Origin: an uncultured Eubacteriales bacterium
GTDB lineage: Bacteria; Bacillota; Clostridia; Oscillospirales; Oscillospiraceae
Reading direction: 5' to 3'
NCBI GenBank assembly: GCA_900545405.1
Contig: UQYT01000012.1
Location: forward strand, 1-64,000
Length of the DNA stretch: 64,000 nucleotides
Shown here: positions 52,119-61,589 of the stretch, one piece after another
Position numbering within the stretch: the first letter of the stretch is position 1
Layout of the letters: the number at the start of each line of letters is the position of its first letter
Notes under the pieces: model-generated
Seen by the model: only the letters and a program-made list of their open reading frames with translations
What the model was told of the DNA's origin: nothing
Databases searched by the model: none
Made by a program: the position numbers and the translations under genes

Positions 52119-52930
52119 AAAAGCTGCTCAAATACGAGTTTTACGCCACGGGGCGCTATCTGCTGCCCCTGCTGGCGGTGCTTATAGTGGCGAGCGCGGC
52201 GGCGGGACTGAGCATACGGGTGCTGGGCACCCCGGACGCCGGCCGGGCGGCCAGCGTGTTCGCGGCCATCTTCGTCGTGCTGTTTTTCCTGAGCGTCATG
52301 GCCCTTGCGGCGGTGACGGTCGTGGTCATCGTGTACAGGTTTTACAAGAACCTGCTCGGCAGCGAGGGCTATCTCATGCACACCCTGCCCGTGACGGTGC
52401 ACCAGCTCATCTGGTCCAAGCTCATTGCGGCGGTGGTCTGGATGGCGGTGACCAGCGTGTGCATCTACGGCTGCCTTTTCGGCGTGGCGTTCCGGGCGCA
52501 GGTGTGGGCGCAGGTGTTCTCGGAACTCGGCGCGCTCTTTGAGCGGCTGGCGAGGGCCTACGGCATAGGCGCTTTCGAGCTCATCAGCGTGGTGGTGGAG
52601 CTCTGCGTGCTGCTGCTGCTCGGCTCGGTGTCGTCCTGCCTGCTGTTCTACGCCTCGCTGGCGATAGGCCACAGCCTGCCGCGAAACAAGCTGCTGGCCT
52701 CCCTCGGCGTGTTCATCGGCCTCGGACTGCTCTCGCAGGTGTTCACCATGCTGCTGGCCGTCATAACCGGCCACTCCCTGCGCGGCTTCGTGACCGTGCT
52801 CAACCTCCGCGCCCTCGTCCAGCTGGGCCACACCCTCCTGATCGGCGGCATCGCCCTGAACGCCGCCTACTGCGTGGCGCTCTACCTCGTCACCGCCCAT
52901 ATGCTCGGCAAGAGGCTGAACCTCGAGTAA
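52112..52930 (+). CDS. ABC transporter permease (ABC-2-like)
   Basis: This 272-residue protein has about six membrane segments. It begins MLKKLLKYEFYATGRYLLPLLAVL, the usual N-terminus of ABC-2-type permeases of Firmicutes, and has SEGYLMHTLPVTVHQLIWSKL after the second helix pair. It overlaps the upstream ATPase gene, so they form one transporter. The operon ends at the terminator at 52951-52974. Confidence 0.88.
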   Translation: MLKKLLKYEFYATGRYLLPLLAVLIVASAAAGLSIRVLGTPDAGRAASVFAAIFVVLFFLSVMALAAVTVVVIVYRFYKNLLGSEGYLMHTLPVTVHQLIWSKLIAAVVWMAVTSVCIYGCLFGVAFRAQVWAQVFSELGALFERLARAYGIGAFELISVVVELCVLLLLGSVSSCLLFYASLAIGHSLPRNKLLASLGVFIGLGLLSQVFTMLLAVITGHSLRGFVTVLNLRALVQLGHTLLIGGIALNAAYCVALYLVTAHMLGKRLNLE

Positions 52931-52950
52931 AAACCCCCGAATATGCGAAA

Positions 52951-52974
52951 AAGGCCCGCCGGAAGGCGGGCCTT
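52951..52974. terminator. Bidirectional terminator between permease and rpmB
   Basis: The stem AAGGCCCGCC / GGCGGGCCTT with a GGAA loop is followed by TTGTTTCG on the plus strand and TTTTTCGC on the minus strand. Confidence 0.8.
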
Positions 52975-52996
52975 GTTTCGGGCATTGATGCGGCGC

Positions 52997-53185
52997 TCAG
53001 ACGGCGCGGGTGACCTTGCCGCTGCGGAGGCAGCGGGTGCAGGCGTAGACGTGCTTGGGGCTTCCGTCGACGATGGCCTTTACGCGCTTGACGTTGGGCT
53101 TCCAGGTGCGGTTGGAACGCCTGTGAGAGTGGCTGACCTTGATGCCGAAGGCCATATCCTTGCCGCAGAATTCACACTTTGCCAT
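52997..53185 (-). CDS. rpmB: 50S ribosomal protein L28
   Basis: This 62-residue protein of the large subunit (MAKCEFCGKDMAFGIKVSHSHRRSNRTWKPNVKRV) retains two CxxC pairs (CEFC, CTRC). It is therefore the zinc-binding form. The promoter TTGCAA-17-TATTAT lies at 53231-53259. Divergent from hprK. Confidence 0.97.
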   Translation of the reverse strand: MAKCEFCGKDMAFGIKVSHSHRRSNRTWKPNVKRVKAIVDGSPKHVYACTRCLRSGKVTRAV

Positions 53186-53230
53186 GTTTGAAGCACCTCC
53201 GTTCTCTTAGAGTATTTAAACAGCTTTACT

Positions 53231-53259
53231 ATAATAGCAGAAGCACCCCGCAATTGCAA
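53231..53259 (-). promoter_or_regulatory. Promoter of rpmB
   Basis: On the minus strand, TTGCAA (53259-53254), 17 bp and TATTAT (53236-53231) lie 45 bp before the start. Confidence 0.6.
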
Positions 53260-53296
53260 GCCGAAATTTCGATTTCGGTCCGATTTTGAAAAGTAA

Positions 53297-53325
53297 TTGC
53301 CAAACCGGGGCGATGTGGTTAAAAT
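53297..53325 (+). promoter_or_regulatory. Promoter of the hprK cluster
   Basis: TTGCCA (53297-53302), 17 bp and TAAAAT (53320-53325) lie 34 bp before hprK. Confidence 0.55.
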
Positions 53326-53359
53326 AGGTCCATAGAATTTTGAAGGAGGCTGCGTCACA

Positions 53360-54304
53360 ATGGTGCGCGAGGAATATTCCGTCAGCCTGAAGAGCATAGT
53401 CGAGGAGCAGGGCATCACCGTCCTGCATGCCGCGAAGGATTTCGACACCGCGCGGGTAGCCACTGCCGACATCAACCGCCCGGCGCTGCAGCTCGCCGGG
53501 TTTTACGACTACTTTGACCCGAAGCGCCTGCAGCTCATTGGCCGCGTTGAGAGCACATATCTCCAGACCCTGGGCGACGAGGCGCGCCTGGCCGCGCTCG
53601 AGCGCTTCATGCGCTTTGATATCTCGGCCCTCATACTCTGCCACGATACCCAGCCCATGCCCGAGCTCATGGAGCTCGCCGAGAAGTACGACCGCAACCT
53701 TCTCTCCACCAAGGAAGACACCTCCACCTTCATGGCCGACCTCATAAGCATGCTGCGCAACGCCATGGCCCCGCGCGTCACGCTCCACGGCGTGCTCGTT
53801 GAGATCTACGGCGAAGGCGTGCTCATCATGGGCGACTCCGGCGTCGGCAAGAGCGAGACCGCCCTCGAGCTCATCAAGCGCGGCCACCGCCTCATCGCGG
53901 ACGACGCGGTGGAGATACGCCGCATCTCGCGCGAGACGCTCATAGGGACGGCCCCCGAGCTCATACGCTATTACATGGAGCTGCGCGGCATAGGCGTCAT
54001 AAACGCGCGCCACATCTTCGGCGTCGGCGCCGTCAAGCCCGAGTCCAACGTCGACCTCGTCGTGAACTTCGAGCTCTGGGACGACGACAAGGCCTATGAC
54101 CGGCTCGGCCTCGAGACCGAGTACACGAGCATACTCGGCGTGAACGTCCCCTGCGTGACCATACCCGTCCGCCCCGGCCGGAACCTGGCCGTCATCCTCG
54201 AGCTGGCCGCCATGAACAACCGCCAGAAGAAGATGGGCTACAACGCCGCGGTCACGCTCGCGCAGGAGCACGACAAGATGATAGACAACGGCGGGAGGTA
54301 CTGA
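53360..54304 (+). CDS. hprK: HPr kinase/phosphorylase
   Basis: This 314-residue bifunctional enzyme phosphorylates and dephosphorylates Ser46 of HPr, controlling carbon catabolite repression. The P-loop GDSGVGKS is at residues 158-165, with the conserved His143 in LHGVLVEIYG before it. LIADDAVEI and the signature MELRGIGVINARHIFG follow. GAAGGAGG is upstream of the ATG. It opens the murB-rapZ-yvcK-whiA-dnaE run, a normal Firmicutes arrangement. Confidence 0.97.
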   Translation: MVREEYSVSLKSIVEEQGITVLHAAKDFDTARVATADINRPALQLAGFYDYFDPKRLQLIGRVESTYLQTLGDEARLAALERFMRFDISALILCHDTQPMPELMELAEKYDRNLLSTKEDTSTFMADLISMLRNAMAPRVTLHGVLVEIYGEGVLIMGDSGVGKSETALELIKRGHRLIADDAVEIRRISRETLIGTAPELIRYYMELRGIGVINARHIFGVGAVKPESNVDLVVNFELWDDDKAYDRLGLETEYTSILGVNVPCVTIPVRPGRNLAVILELAAMNNRQKKMGYNAAVTLAQEHDKMIDNGGRY

Positions 54305-54307
54305 GCA

Positions 54308-55225
54308 TTGCGCGTCACCGATAAACTCATATCCGACATCCGCTCCGCCCTGCCGGGGCTGGAGCTGCACGAAAACGAGCCGATGAGCGCCCACTGCTCC
54401 TTCCGCATCGGCGGCCCGGCGCGGCTGATGGCCTGCCCGGCCTCGGGCACGGAGGCCGCGGCGCTGCTGCGCCTGCTGCACGAGAGCGGCGTGCCCGTGG
54501 AGCTCATGGGCAAGGGCACGAACCTCCTCGTCGCGGACGAGGGGCTCGACGCCGTGGTCGTGAGGATGGGCGAGGCCCTCTCGGGGGCGGAGCTGCTGCC
54601 GGGCGGCCGCGTGAGAGCGGGGGCGGGCATCTCGCTTGCCAGGCTCGCCGTGTTCGCTGCGGAGGCGGGGCTCTCGGGGCTTGAATTCGCCCACGGCATC
54701 CCCGGCTCGCTGGGCGGGGCCGTGTTCATGAATGCCGGAGCCTACGGCGGCGAGATGCGCGACGTCCTCGAGAGCGCGGAGCTCGCGCTGTCCGACGGCA
54801 CGGTGGCAGAGGTCCCGGCGGAGGAGCTGGAGCTCACCTACCGCCACAGCGCGCTGGAGGGCACGGACCGCCTCGTCACGGCGGCGACGGTGCGCCTAAC
54901 GCCCGCGGAGCCGGAGGCGATACGCGAGAGGATGCGCGAGCTCATAGAAAAGCGCCGCGCCTCCCAGCCGCTCGACATGCCCTCGGCGGGCAGCACCTTC
55001 AAGCGCCCAGCGGTCGGCTACGCGGCCGCGCTCATAGACCAGTCGGGGCTCAAGGGCTTTGCCGTAGGCGGGGCGCAGGTCTCAGAAAAGCACGCGGGCT
55101 TCGTCATAAACCGCGGCGGCGCCACCTTTGACGACGTCGTGCAGCTCATGGAGCACATACAGAAGACCGTCTTTGAAAAAAGCGGCGTCCGGCTGGAGCC
55201 GGAGGTCAGGATCTTGAAGGGTTAA
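54308..55225 (+). CDS. murB: UDP-N-acetylenolpyruvoylglucosamine reductase
   Basis: This 305-residue FAD enzyme makes UDP-MurNAc for the cell wall. The motifs FRIGGPARLMACP, GKGTNLLVADEG, GIPGSLGGAVFMNAGAYGGEM and the type II catalytic segment SAGSTFKRP are all present. The TTG start is three bases after the hprK stop, with GGAGG upstream. The length matches the shorter, type II enzymes. Confidence 0.97.
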   Translation: MRVTDKLISDIRSALPGLELHENEPMSAHCSFRIGGPARLMACPASGTEAAALLRLLHESGVPVELMGKGTNLLVADEGLDAVVVRMGEALSGAELLPGGRVRAGAGISLARLAVFAAEAGLSGLEFAHGIPGSLGGAVFMNAGAYGGEMRDVLESAELALSDGTVAEVPAEELELTYRHSALEGTDRLVTAATVRLTPAEPEAIRERMRELIEKRRASQPLDMPSAGSTFKRPAVGYAAALIDQSGLKGFAVGGAQVSEKHAGFVINRGGATFDDVVQLMEHIQKTVFEKSGVRLEPEVRILKG

Positions 55226-55228
55226 GGG

Positions 55229-56086
55229 ATGGAATTTCTCATAATAACCGGTCTGTCCGGGGCGGGGAAGAGCCTCGCCGCGGACATACTGGAGGACATG
55301 GACTATTACTGCGTGGACAACATGCCCGTGGCGCTGCTGCCTCGGTTCGCGGAGCTCTGCCTCGCGACGCGCGGGCGCTATGAGCGCGTGGCCCTCGTCA
55401 CCGACGTGCGCGAGCGCGAGAACATAACGGGCCTTGTCGACGCCCTGGACAGGCTCTGGGACCAGGGGCTCGAGTACCGCATCCTCTTTGTGGAGGCGGA
55501 CATGCAGACCATCGTGCGGCGCTACAAGAGCTCGCGCAGGCCGCACCCCATGCTCGCGGGCGGCTCCATAGAGGACGCCGTAAAACGCGAGACCGCCGTG
55601 CTCGCCCCGCTGCGGGAGCGGGCGGACTACATCATCAACACCTCGGGGCTGACCACGGCCATGCTCCAGGCGAGGATAGCCGACATCCTGCCCGGCGGCG
55701 CGGCCGCGCGGCGGCTGGCCGTCACGGTGACGGCCTTCGGCTACAAATACGGCCTGCCCATGGACGCGGACCTCGTCTTTGACGTGCGATTTTTGCCGAA
55801 CCCCTTCTACGTGGAGGAGCTCCGGCCGCTCTCGGGCCTCGACAAGCCGGTGTCGGACTTTGTGATGAACTGCACGGACGCCCGGCGCTTTCTCGAGATG
55901 CTCACGGAGATGCTGAAGTTCCTCATGCCGCTCTATCTCGAGGAGGGGAAGTACAACCTGAACATAGCCATCGGCTGCACCGGCGGGCGGCACAGGAGCG
56001 TCGCCGTGGCCTGCGCGCTGGCCGACCGGCTCGCTGAGGCGGGCACTCCCGCCGCGCGGAGCTTCCGCGACCTTGAAAAGGGGTGA
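55229..56086 (+). CDS. rapZ: RNase adapter / nucleotide-binding protein RapZ (YvcJ)
   Basis: This 285-residue protein has an N-terminal P-loop (GLSGAGKS at residues 8-15) with DNMPVALLP, and the C-terminal domain GCTGGRHRSVAVA. In E. coli RapZ guides small-RNA decay in the cell-wall precursor pathway; in Bacillus the YvcJ role is in competence or unknown. It sits three bases after murB and four bases before yvcK. Confidence 0.96.
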   Translation: MEFLIITGLSGAGKSLAADILEDMDYYCVDNMPVALLPRFAELCLATRGRYERVALVTDVRERENITGLVDALDRLWDQGLEYRILFVEADMQTIVRRYKSSRRPHPMLAGGSIEDAVKRETAVLAPLRERADYIINTSGLTTAMLQARIADILPGGAAARRLAVTVTAFGYKYGLPMDADLVFDVRFLPNPFYVEELRPLSGLDKPVSDFVMNCTDARRFLEMLTEMLKFLMPLYLEEGKYNLNIAIGCTGGRHRSVAVACALADRLAEAGTPAARSFRDLEKG

Positions 56087-56090
56087 GCTT

Positions 56091-57092
56091 ATGAGCAGAA
56101 GAAGACGGGAGGCCGACCCCCGCATCGTCGTCATCGGCGGCGGCACGGGTCTCTCCACCATGCTCCGGGGCCTGAAGAGGCAGTCGGAGAACATAACGGC
56201 CGTCGTGACCGTGGCGGACGACGGCGGAGGTTCGGGCATGCTCCGGGCCGACCTCGGCATGCCGCCCCCGGGCGACGTGCGCAACTGCATCCAGGCCCTT
56301 GCGAACACGGAGCCGCTGATGGAAAAACTGCTGGCCTATCGCTTCACGGACGGCAGCCTGAAGGGCCAGAGCTTCGGCAACCTCTTCCTCGCCGCGCTCA
56401 ACGGCATGTCGGAGACCTTTGACGAGGCCGTGCGCAAGATGAGCGACGTCCTGGCCATCACGGGCCGGGTCCTGCCCGTCACCAATGAGAACGTATATCT
56501 CGCCGCCGAGTTCGACGACGGCAGCGAGGTCACGGGCGAGTCGCACATAGCCGACGCCAAGAAGGAGCGCGACGCGCGCATACGCCGCGTGCGGCTCATA
56601 CCGGAGCGCCCGGCGGCTCTGCCCCAGGTGCTCGAGGCCATAGAGGCGGCGGACATGATTGTCCTCGGCCCCGGCAGCCTCTATACGAGCATCATGCCAA
56701 ACCTCCTGACCGAGGGCGTGGCCCGCGCCGTTGCGGAGTCCGACGCCTTCCGTATCTACGTGCTCAACGTCATGACCCAGGACGGCGAGACGGAGGGCTA
56801 CACGGCCTCGGACCACATCGGGGCGCTGTTTTCAAATTCGGGCGAGCGGCTCTTCGACTGGTGCCTCGCGAACGACCGCGAGATCCCGGCCGAGCTGCTC
56901 AAAAAATACGGCGCGGAGGGCGCGGAGCCCGTCCGCGTGGACGAGGCCGCCGTGCACGAGTTGGGCGTGGGCCTGCTGCGCGCGCCGGTTGCCGGCTGGG
57001 CCTCCGGCTATGTGCGCCACGACCCGGACGCCCTCGCGAGCGAGCTGCTGAGGCTCTACCGCGAGAAGTCGCACACGAGAGTTTACGGCTGA
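56091..57092 (+). CDS. yvcK: Gluconeogenesis factor YvcK (CofD-like)
   Basis: This 333-residue protein has IGGGTGLSTMLRGLK at the start, then TVADDGGGSGMLR, and GPGSLYTSIMPNLL in the middle. It binds UDP-sugars and is needed for normal cell shape on gluconeogenic carbon sources in Bacillus. I chose the ATG at 56091 because AGGGGTGA lies upstream. It is in the conserved run with rapZ and whiA. Confidence 0.95.
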   Translation: MSRRRREADPRIVVIGGGTGLSTMLRGLKRQSENITAVVTVADDGGGSGMLRADLGMPPPGDVRNCIQALANTEPLMEKLLAYRFTDGSLKGQSFGNLFLAALNGMSETFDEAVRKMSDVLAITGRVLPVTNENVYLAAEFDDGSEVTGESHIADAKKERDARIRRVRLIPERPAALPQVLEAIEAADMIVLGPGSLYTSIMPNLLTEGVARAVAESDAFRIYVLNVMTQDGETEGYTASDHIGALFSNSGERLFDWCLANDREIPAELLKKYGAEGAEPVRVDEAAVHELGVGLLRAPVAGWASGYVRHDPDALASELLRLYREKSHTRVYG

Positions 57093-57116
57093 GACGCGCC
57101 GAAGGAGGGAAGCCGC

Positions 57117-58028
57117 GTGTCCTTTTCATCGAGAGCCAAGGCGGAGCTCTGCCGCGTGCCCATAAAGCGGCGCTGCTGCGCCGTTGCGGAGGCCTACGGC
57201 GCGCTGCTCTATTGCAGCGTGTTCTCCACGCGGGAGATAAGGATAGTCACGGCGAACGACGACTTTGCCGAGCGGCTGCCCCGGCTCTTCCGCCGCGCCT
57301 TCTCGCTGGACTTTGACGAGCGCCCGGCGGAGGGCGCGCGCGGCAAGCGCCGCTTTCTCATAACCGACGCCGGTAAGATTGCCGCGGTGTACCGCGCCTT
57401 CGGCATGGAGGCGGCGGAGACGCTGACGCTGCACATAAACCTCGGCGTGCTGGAAAACGAATGCTGCCGCGCCTCCTTCGTGCGCGGGGCCTTCCTCGCC
57501 GGGGGCAGCGTGACCGACCCGGCGAAGAGCTATCACCTCGAGCTCGCCACGACGCACGCCAGCGTCAGCCGCGAGCTCTGCTCCGTGCTGCTCGAGCTCG
57601 GCTTTGAGCCGGGCCAGGCCATGCGCGGGGCCAATTACGTGACATACATGAAGCAGTCCGAGGCCATCGCGGACTTCCTCACCGCCGTGGGCGCGCCCGT
57701 GGCGGCGCTGGACGTCATGTCGGCGAAGGTCGAGCGGGACATGCGCAACGAGATAAACCGCAAGGTGAACTGCGACACGGCGAACGCGGACAAGACCGTC
57801 GCCGCCGCGCAGGAGCAGCTTGCGGCCATACGAGCCGTGGAGCAGGAATACGGCCTGGACGGCCTGCCGGAGGGCCTGCAGCAGGCAGCGCTGCTGAGGA
57901 TAGCGAACCCGGAGGCCAGCCTTGCGGACCTCGCCATGCTCTCCAGCCCCGCGGTGACGAAATCCTGCCTCAGCCACAGGCTCAAGCGGCTAGTGGAGCA
58001 CGGCCGGGGCATAGGGAAGGGGGACTGA
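57117..58028 (+). CDS. whiA: DNA-binding protein WhiA
   Basis: This 303-residue protein has an N-terminal LAGLIDADG-homing-endonuclease-like fold (SFVRGAFLAGGSVTDPAKSYHLEL), which is not catalytic in this family. It ends in a C-terminal helix-turn-helix (ASLADLAMLSSPAVTKSCLSHRLKRL). It helps control division and chromosome functions in Gram-positives. The GTG start has AAGGAGG upstream. The dnaE gene begins four bases later. Confidence 0.96.
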   Translation: MSFSSRAKAELCRVPIKRRCCAVAEAYGALLYCSVFSTREIRIVTANDDFAERLPRLFRRAFSLDFDERPAEGARGKRRFLITDAGKIAAVYRAFGMEAAETLTLHINLGVLENECCRASFVRGAFLAGGSVTDPAKSYHLELATTHASVSRELCSVLLELGFEPGQAMRGANYVTYMKQSEAIADFLTAVGAPVAALDVMSAKVERDMRNEINRKVNCDTANADKTVAAAQEQLAAIRAVEQEYGLDGLPEGLQQAALLRIANPEASLADLAMLSSPAVTKSCLSHRLKRLVEHGRGIGKGD

Positions 58029-58031
58029 GCC

Positions 58032-61000
58032 TTGGCCTTCACGCATCTGCATCTGCATACGGAATACAGCCTGCTCGACGGGGCCTGCCGCATAGAAAAG
58101 CTGGTGGCGCGCGCAAAGGAGCTGGGCTTTGACAGCCTTGCCATAACCGACCACGGCGTCATGTACGGGGCCGTGGCCTTTTACGAGGCCTGCGTGAAGG
58201 AGGGCATCAAGCCCATCATCGGCTGCGAGGTCTATGTCGCCCCGCGCGGGCGCACGGACCGCGAGCACGGCGTGGACTCCGAGTACACTCACCTCATTTT
58301 GCTCTGCAAGAACGAGACGGGCTACCGCAACCTCTGCTACCTCGTCTCCATGGGCTTTGTAGAGGGCTTCTACATCAAGCCACGCATAGACTGGCCGCTG
58401 CTCTATCAGCACGCGGAGGGCCTGGTCTGCCTCTCCGGCTGCCTTGCGGGCGACATCCCGCAGAAGATAGTCTCCGGCCGCTATGACGAGGCCAAGCGCC
58501 GAGCGCTGGAGCTGCGGGACGCCTTCGGCGAGGACTTCTACCTCGAGATACAGCGCCACGGCATCCCCGACGAGGACGCCGCCGCCCGCGGCATCATCCG
58601 CATCCACGAGGAGACCGGCATCCCCCTCGCCGTCACCAACGACGCGCACTATATAAACCGCGAGGACGCCTATTACCAGGACGTCCTCATGTGCATCCAG
58701 ACCGGCAAGACCGTGGACGACGCGGAGCGCATGCGCTTTGACTCCCAGGAGTTCTACCTCAAGAGCGAGGAGGAGATGCGCGCGCTCTTCCCCGGCCAGG
58801 AGTCCGCCGCGGACAACACCGCCGAGATTGCCGCCAAGTGCAGCTTCGACTTCGAGTTCGGCCGCTACCACCTGCCGCGCTTCAAGCTGCCCGAGGGCGA
58901 GACGGACAGCGCCGCTTACCTCGAAAAGCTCTGCGAGGCGGGCTTCGAGCGCCGCTACGGCGCCGGGCGCGAGGACGCCAGGAGCCAGCTCCGCTATGAG
59001 CTCGACATGATAGGCAAGATGGGCTTTGTGGACTACTTCCTCATAGTCTCGGACTTTATCGGCTACGCCAAGGGCCAGGGCATACCCGTCGGCCCCGGGC
59101 GCGGTTCCGCCGCCGGCAGCGTCGTCTCCTACTGCCTCGGCATAACGGACATCGACCCCATCAAGTACAGCCTCTTTTTCGAGCGCTTTCTGAACCCTGA
59201 GCGCGTCTCCATGCCGGATATCGACATCGACTTCTGCGTCCGCCGCAGGGGCGAGGTCATAGATTATGTAAACCGCAAATACGGCTCCGACCACGTCGCG
59301 CAGATAGTGACCTTCGGCACCATGGCCGCGCGCCAGGCCGTGCGCGACACGGGCCGGGCGCTGAACATCAGCTATGCCGACTGCGACGCGGTGGCAAAGC
59401 AGGTGCCCTTCGCCATAGGCATGACGCTGGACGAGGCGATGAAGCTCTCAAAGCCGCTGCGGGAGATGTATGCGAGCGACGAGAAGCTGCACTCCCTCAT
59501 CGACACGGCCAAGGCGCTCGAGGGCATGCCGCGCCACGCCTCCACCCACGCGGCGGGCGTCGTCATAACCGAGCGGCCGGTGTACGAGTACGTCCCGCTT
59601 GCGCGCAACGACGAGAGCATCGTCACGCAGTACACGATGACGACGCTGGAGCACCTGGGCCTTCTGAAGATGGACTTCCTCGGCCTTCGCAACCTCACCG
59701 TGCTCGAGGACGCGGCGGAGATGGTGCGCAGGCGTCAGCCGGGCTTTGACATAGCCGCGGTGCCGGAGGACGACAAGGAGACCTTCGCCATGCTCTCCGC
59801 GGGCAAAACGGATGGCGTGTTCCAGCTCGAGAGCACGGGCATAACCGCCGTGTGCACGGGCCTCAAGCCCAAGAGCATTGAGGACATCACCGCCGTCATC
59901 GCGCTCTACCGCCCCGGCCCCATGGACAGCATACCCCGCTTCCTCGAGTGCTCGGCGCACCCGGAGAAGATAAGCTACAAGCACCCGCTGCTCGAGCCTA
60001 TTCTGTCCGTCACCTACGGCTGCATAGTATATCAGGAGCAGGTCATAGAGATATTCCGGCGGCTCGCGGGCTTCTCGCTGGGCCAGGCGGACATGATCCG
60101 CCGCGCCATGAGCAAGAAAAAGCACGCCGTCATCGACGCGGAGCGCCAGGCCTTCATCCACGGCGACCCGGAGCGGGGCATCCCCGGCTGCGTCGCCAAC
60201 GGCGTGGACGAGGCGACGGCCAACAGCATCTACGACGAGATACTCGACTTCGCAAGCTACGCCTTCAACAAGGCCCACGCCGTGGCCTACGCCGTCGTGG
60301 CCTACCGCACGGCGTACATGAAGTGCCATTGGCCCTGCGAGTATATGGCCGCGCTGCTTACCAGCGTGCTCGACTCCACCACCAAGGTGGCCGAGTACAT
60401 CTCAGAGTGCCGCGAGATGGGCATAAAGGTCCTGCCGCCGGACGTGAACGAGTCCGACGCGCGCTTCACCGTCGTGGGCGGGAACATCCGCTTCGGCCTC
60501 GTGGCCATCAAGAACATAGGCGAACGCTTCATAGAGCTGCTGATGCAGGAGCGCCGGGAGAACGGGCCCTTCACGGGCTTTGAGGAGTTCTGCCGCCGCA
60601 TGTCCGGCAAGGAGCTCAACCGCCGCGCGGTCGAAAGTCTCATAAAGGCCGGCGCCTTCGACAGCCTGGGCTGCCGCCGCAAGGCGCTCATGCAGATGAC
60701 GGACGACGTGCTCGAGTGCATCGCCTCCGACGGGCGGCACAATATCGAAGGCCAGCTCGACCTCTTCGGCCTAGGCGACGAGGGGGAGGCCGACTCGGGC
60801 AGCGCCTCCGTGCCCGTGCCGGACGTGGAGGAGTATTCGAGCCGCGAGCTCATGGCCATGGAGCGCGAGACCACCGGCCTCTACCTCACCGGCCACCCCA
60901 TAGACGACTACCGCGAGGCCGCCCGCCGCGCGGGGGCGGTCAGCATAGGCGCCATCCTCTCGGACTTCTCCTCCGAGAACGGGCCGGAGCGGTTCCAGGA

Positions 61001-61499
61001 CAACCAGCACGTCATCCTCGCGGGCGTCGTGGCCTCCTACCGCACGCGGACCACCAAGACCGGCCGGCTCATGTGCTACATCCAGTTCGAGGACGACACG
61101 GGCGCCATGGAGCTCATGGCCTTTCAGAAGGTGCTCGACGAGAGCGGCGGCTACATCGCGGAGAACGCGGCGCTGCTCGTGCGCGGGCGCATCTCCGTGC
61201 GCGACGAGAAGGAGCCGCAGCTCATGGTGGACTCCATCCGCCCGCTCTCCGACCTGCACGAGCTCGGTACGGACGCCCCTCCCAAGGCCGAGCGCAAGCT
61301 CTGGGTAAAGCTGCCCACCGCCGACGCAAAGCTCATGCGACGCATAGAGCTGCTCTGCGAGATGTTCCCAGGCCGGGAGCGCATGATAATCTTCGTCGCC
61401 GACACAAAGCGCCGCCTCGGCGCCGAGTGCCTCATCCGCGACTCCCTCGTGCGCGAGCTGCAGGAGCTGCTGGGCGAGGAGAACGTAGTTGTAAAATAG
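58032..61499 (+). CDS. dnaE: DNA polymerase III subunit alpha
   Basis: This 1155-residue replicative polymerase starts with a PHP domain (THLHLHTEYSLLDGACRI, ITDHGVMYG). The C-family polymerase core contains the catalytic acidic motif PDIDIDF. HhH and OB-fold segments follow (VILAGVVASYRTRTTKTGRLMCYIQFEDDTG). Length is normal for DnaE; this is not the PolC form. The TTG start four bases after whiA has a GGGGG-type site upstream. Gram-positives usually use DnaE together with PolC. Confidence 0.97.
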   Translation: MAFTHLHLHTEYSLLDGACRIEKLVARAKELGFDSLAITDHGVMYGAVAFYEACVKEGIKPIIGCEVYVAPRGRTDREHGVDSEYTHLILLCKNETGYRNLCYLVSMGFVEGFYIKPRIDWPLLYQHAEGLVCLSGCLAGDIPQKIVSGRYDEAKRRALELRDAFGEDFYLEIQRHGIPDEDAAARGIIRIHEETGIPLAVTNDAHYINREDAYYQDVLMCIQTGKTVDDAERMRFDSQEFYLKSEEEMRALFPGQESAADNTAEIAAKCSFDFEFGRYHLPRFKLPEGETDSAAYLEKLCEAGFERRYGAGREDARSQLRYELDMIGKMGFVDYFLIVSDFIGYAKGQGIPVGPGRGSAAGSVVSYCLGITDIDPIKYSLFFERFLNPERVSMPDIDIDFCVRRRGEVIDYVNRKYGSDHVAQIVTFGTMAARQAVRDTGRALNISYADCDAVAKQVPFAIGMTLDEAMKLSKPLREMYASDEKLHSLIDTAKALEGMPRHASTHAAGVVITERPVYEYVPLARNDESIVTQYTMTTLEHLGLLKMDFLGLRNLTVLEDAAEMVRRRQPGFDIAAVPEDDKETFAMLSAGKTDGVFQLESTGITAVCTGLKPKSIEDITAVIALYRPGPMDSIPRFLECSAHPEKISYKHPLLEPILSVTYGCIVYQEQVIEIFRRLAGFSLGQADMIRRAMSKKKHAVIDAERQAFIHGDPERGIPGCVANGVDEATANSIYDEILDFASYAFNKAHAVAYAVVAYRTAYMKCHWPCEYMAALLTSVLDSTTKVAEYISECREMGIKVLPPDVNESDARFTVVGGNIRFGLVAIKNIGERFIELLMQERRENGPFTGFEEFCRRMSGKELNRRAVESLIKAGAFDSLGCRRKALMQMTDDVLECIASDGRHNIEGQLDLFGLGDEGEADSGSASVPVPDVEEYSSRELMAMERETTGLYLTGHPIDDYREAARRAGAVSIGAILSDFSSENGPERFQDNQHVILAGVVASYRTRTTKTGRLMCYIQFEDDTGAMELMAFQKVLDESGGYIAENAALLVRGRISVRDEKEPQLMVDSIRPLSDLHELGTDAPPKAERKLWVKLPTADAKLMRRIELLCEMFPGRERMIIFVADTKRRLGAECLIRDSLVRELQELLGEENVVVK

Positions 61500-61507
61500 C
61501 GCTCTCG

Positions 61508-61536
61508 TTGACAATATACGGAACGAGTGCTATAAT
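61508..61536 (+). promoter_or_regulatory. Consensus promoter of the CNNM pair
   Basis: TTGACA (61508-61513), 17 bp and TATAAT (61531-61536) match the consensus exactly, 53 bp before the start. This separates the CNNM genes from dnaE as their own transcription unit. Confidence 0.7.
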
Positions 61537-61589
61537 GTTAAGAACTCTTTATGAGCGATATTTTTATCACACGGGAGTGACAGTCCTAA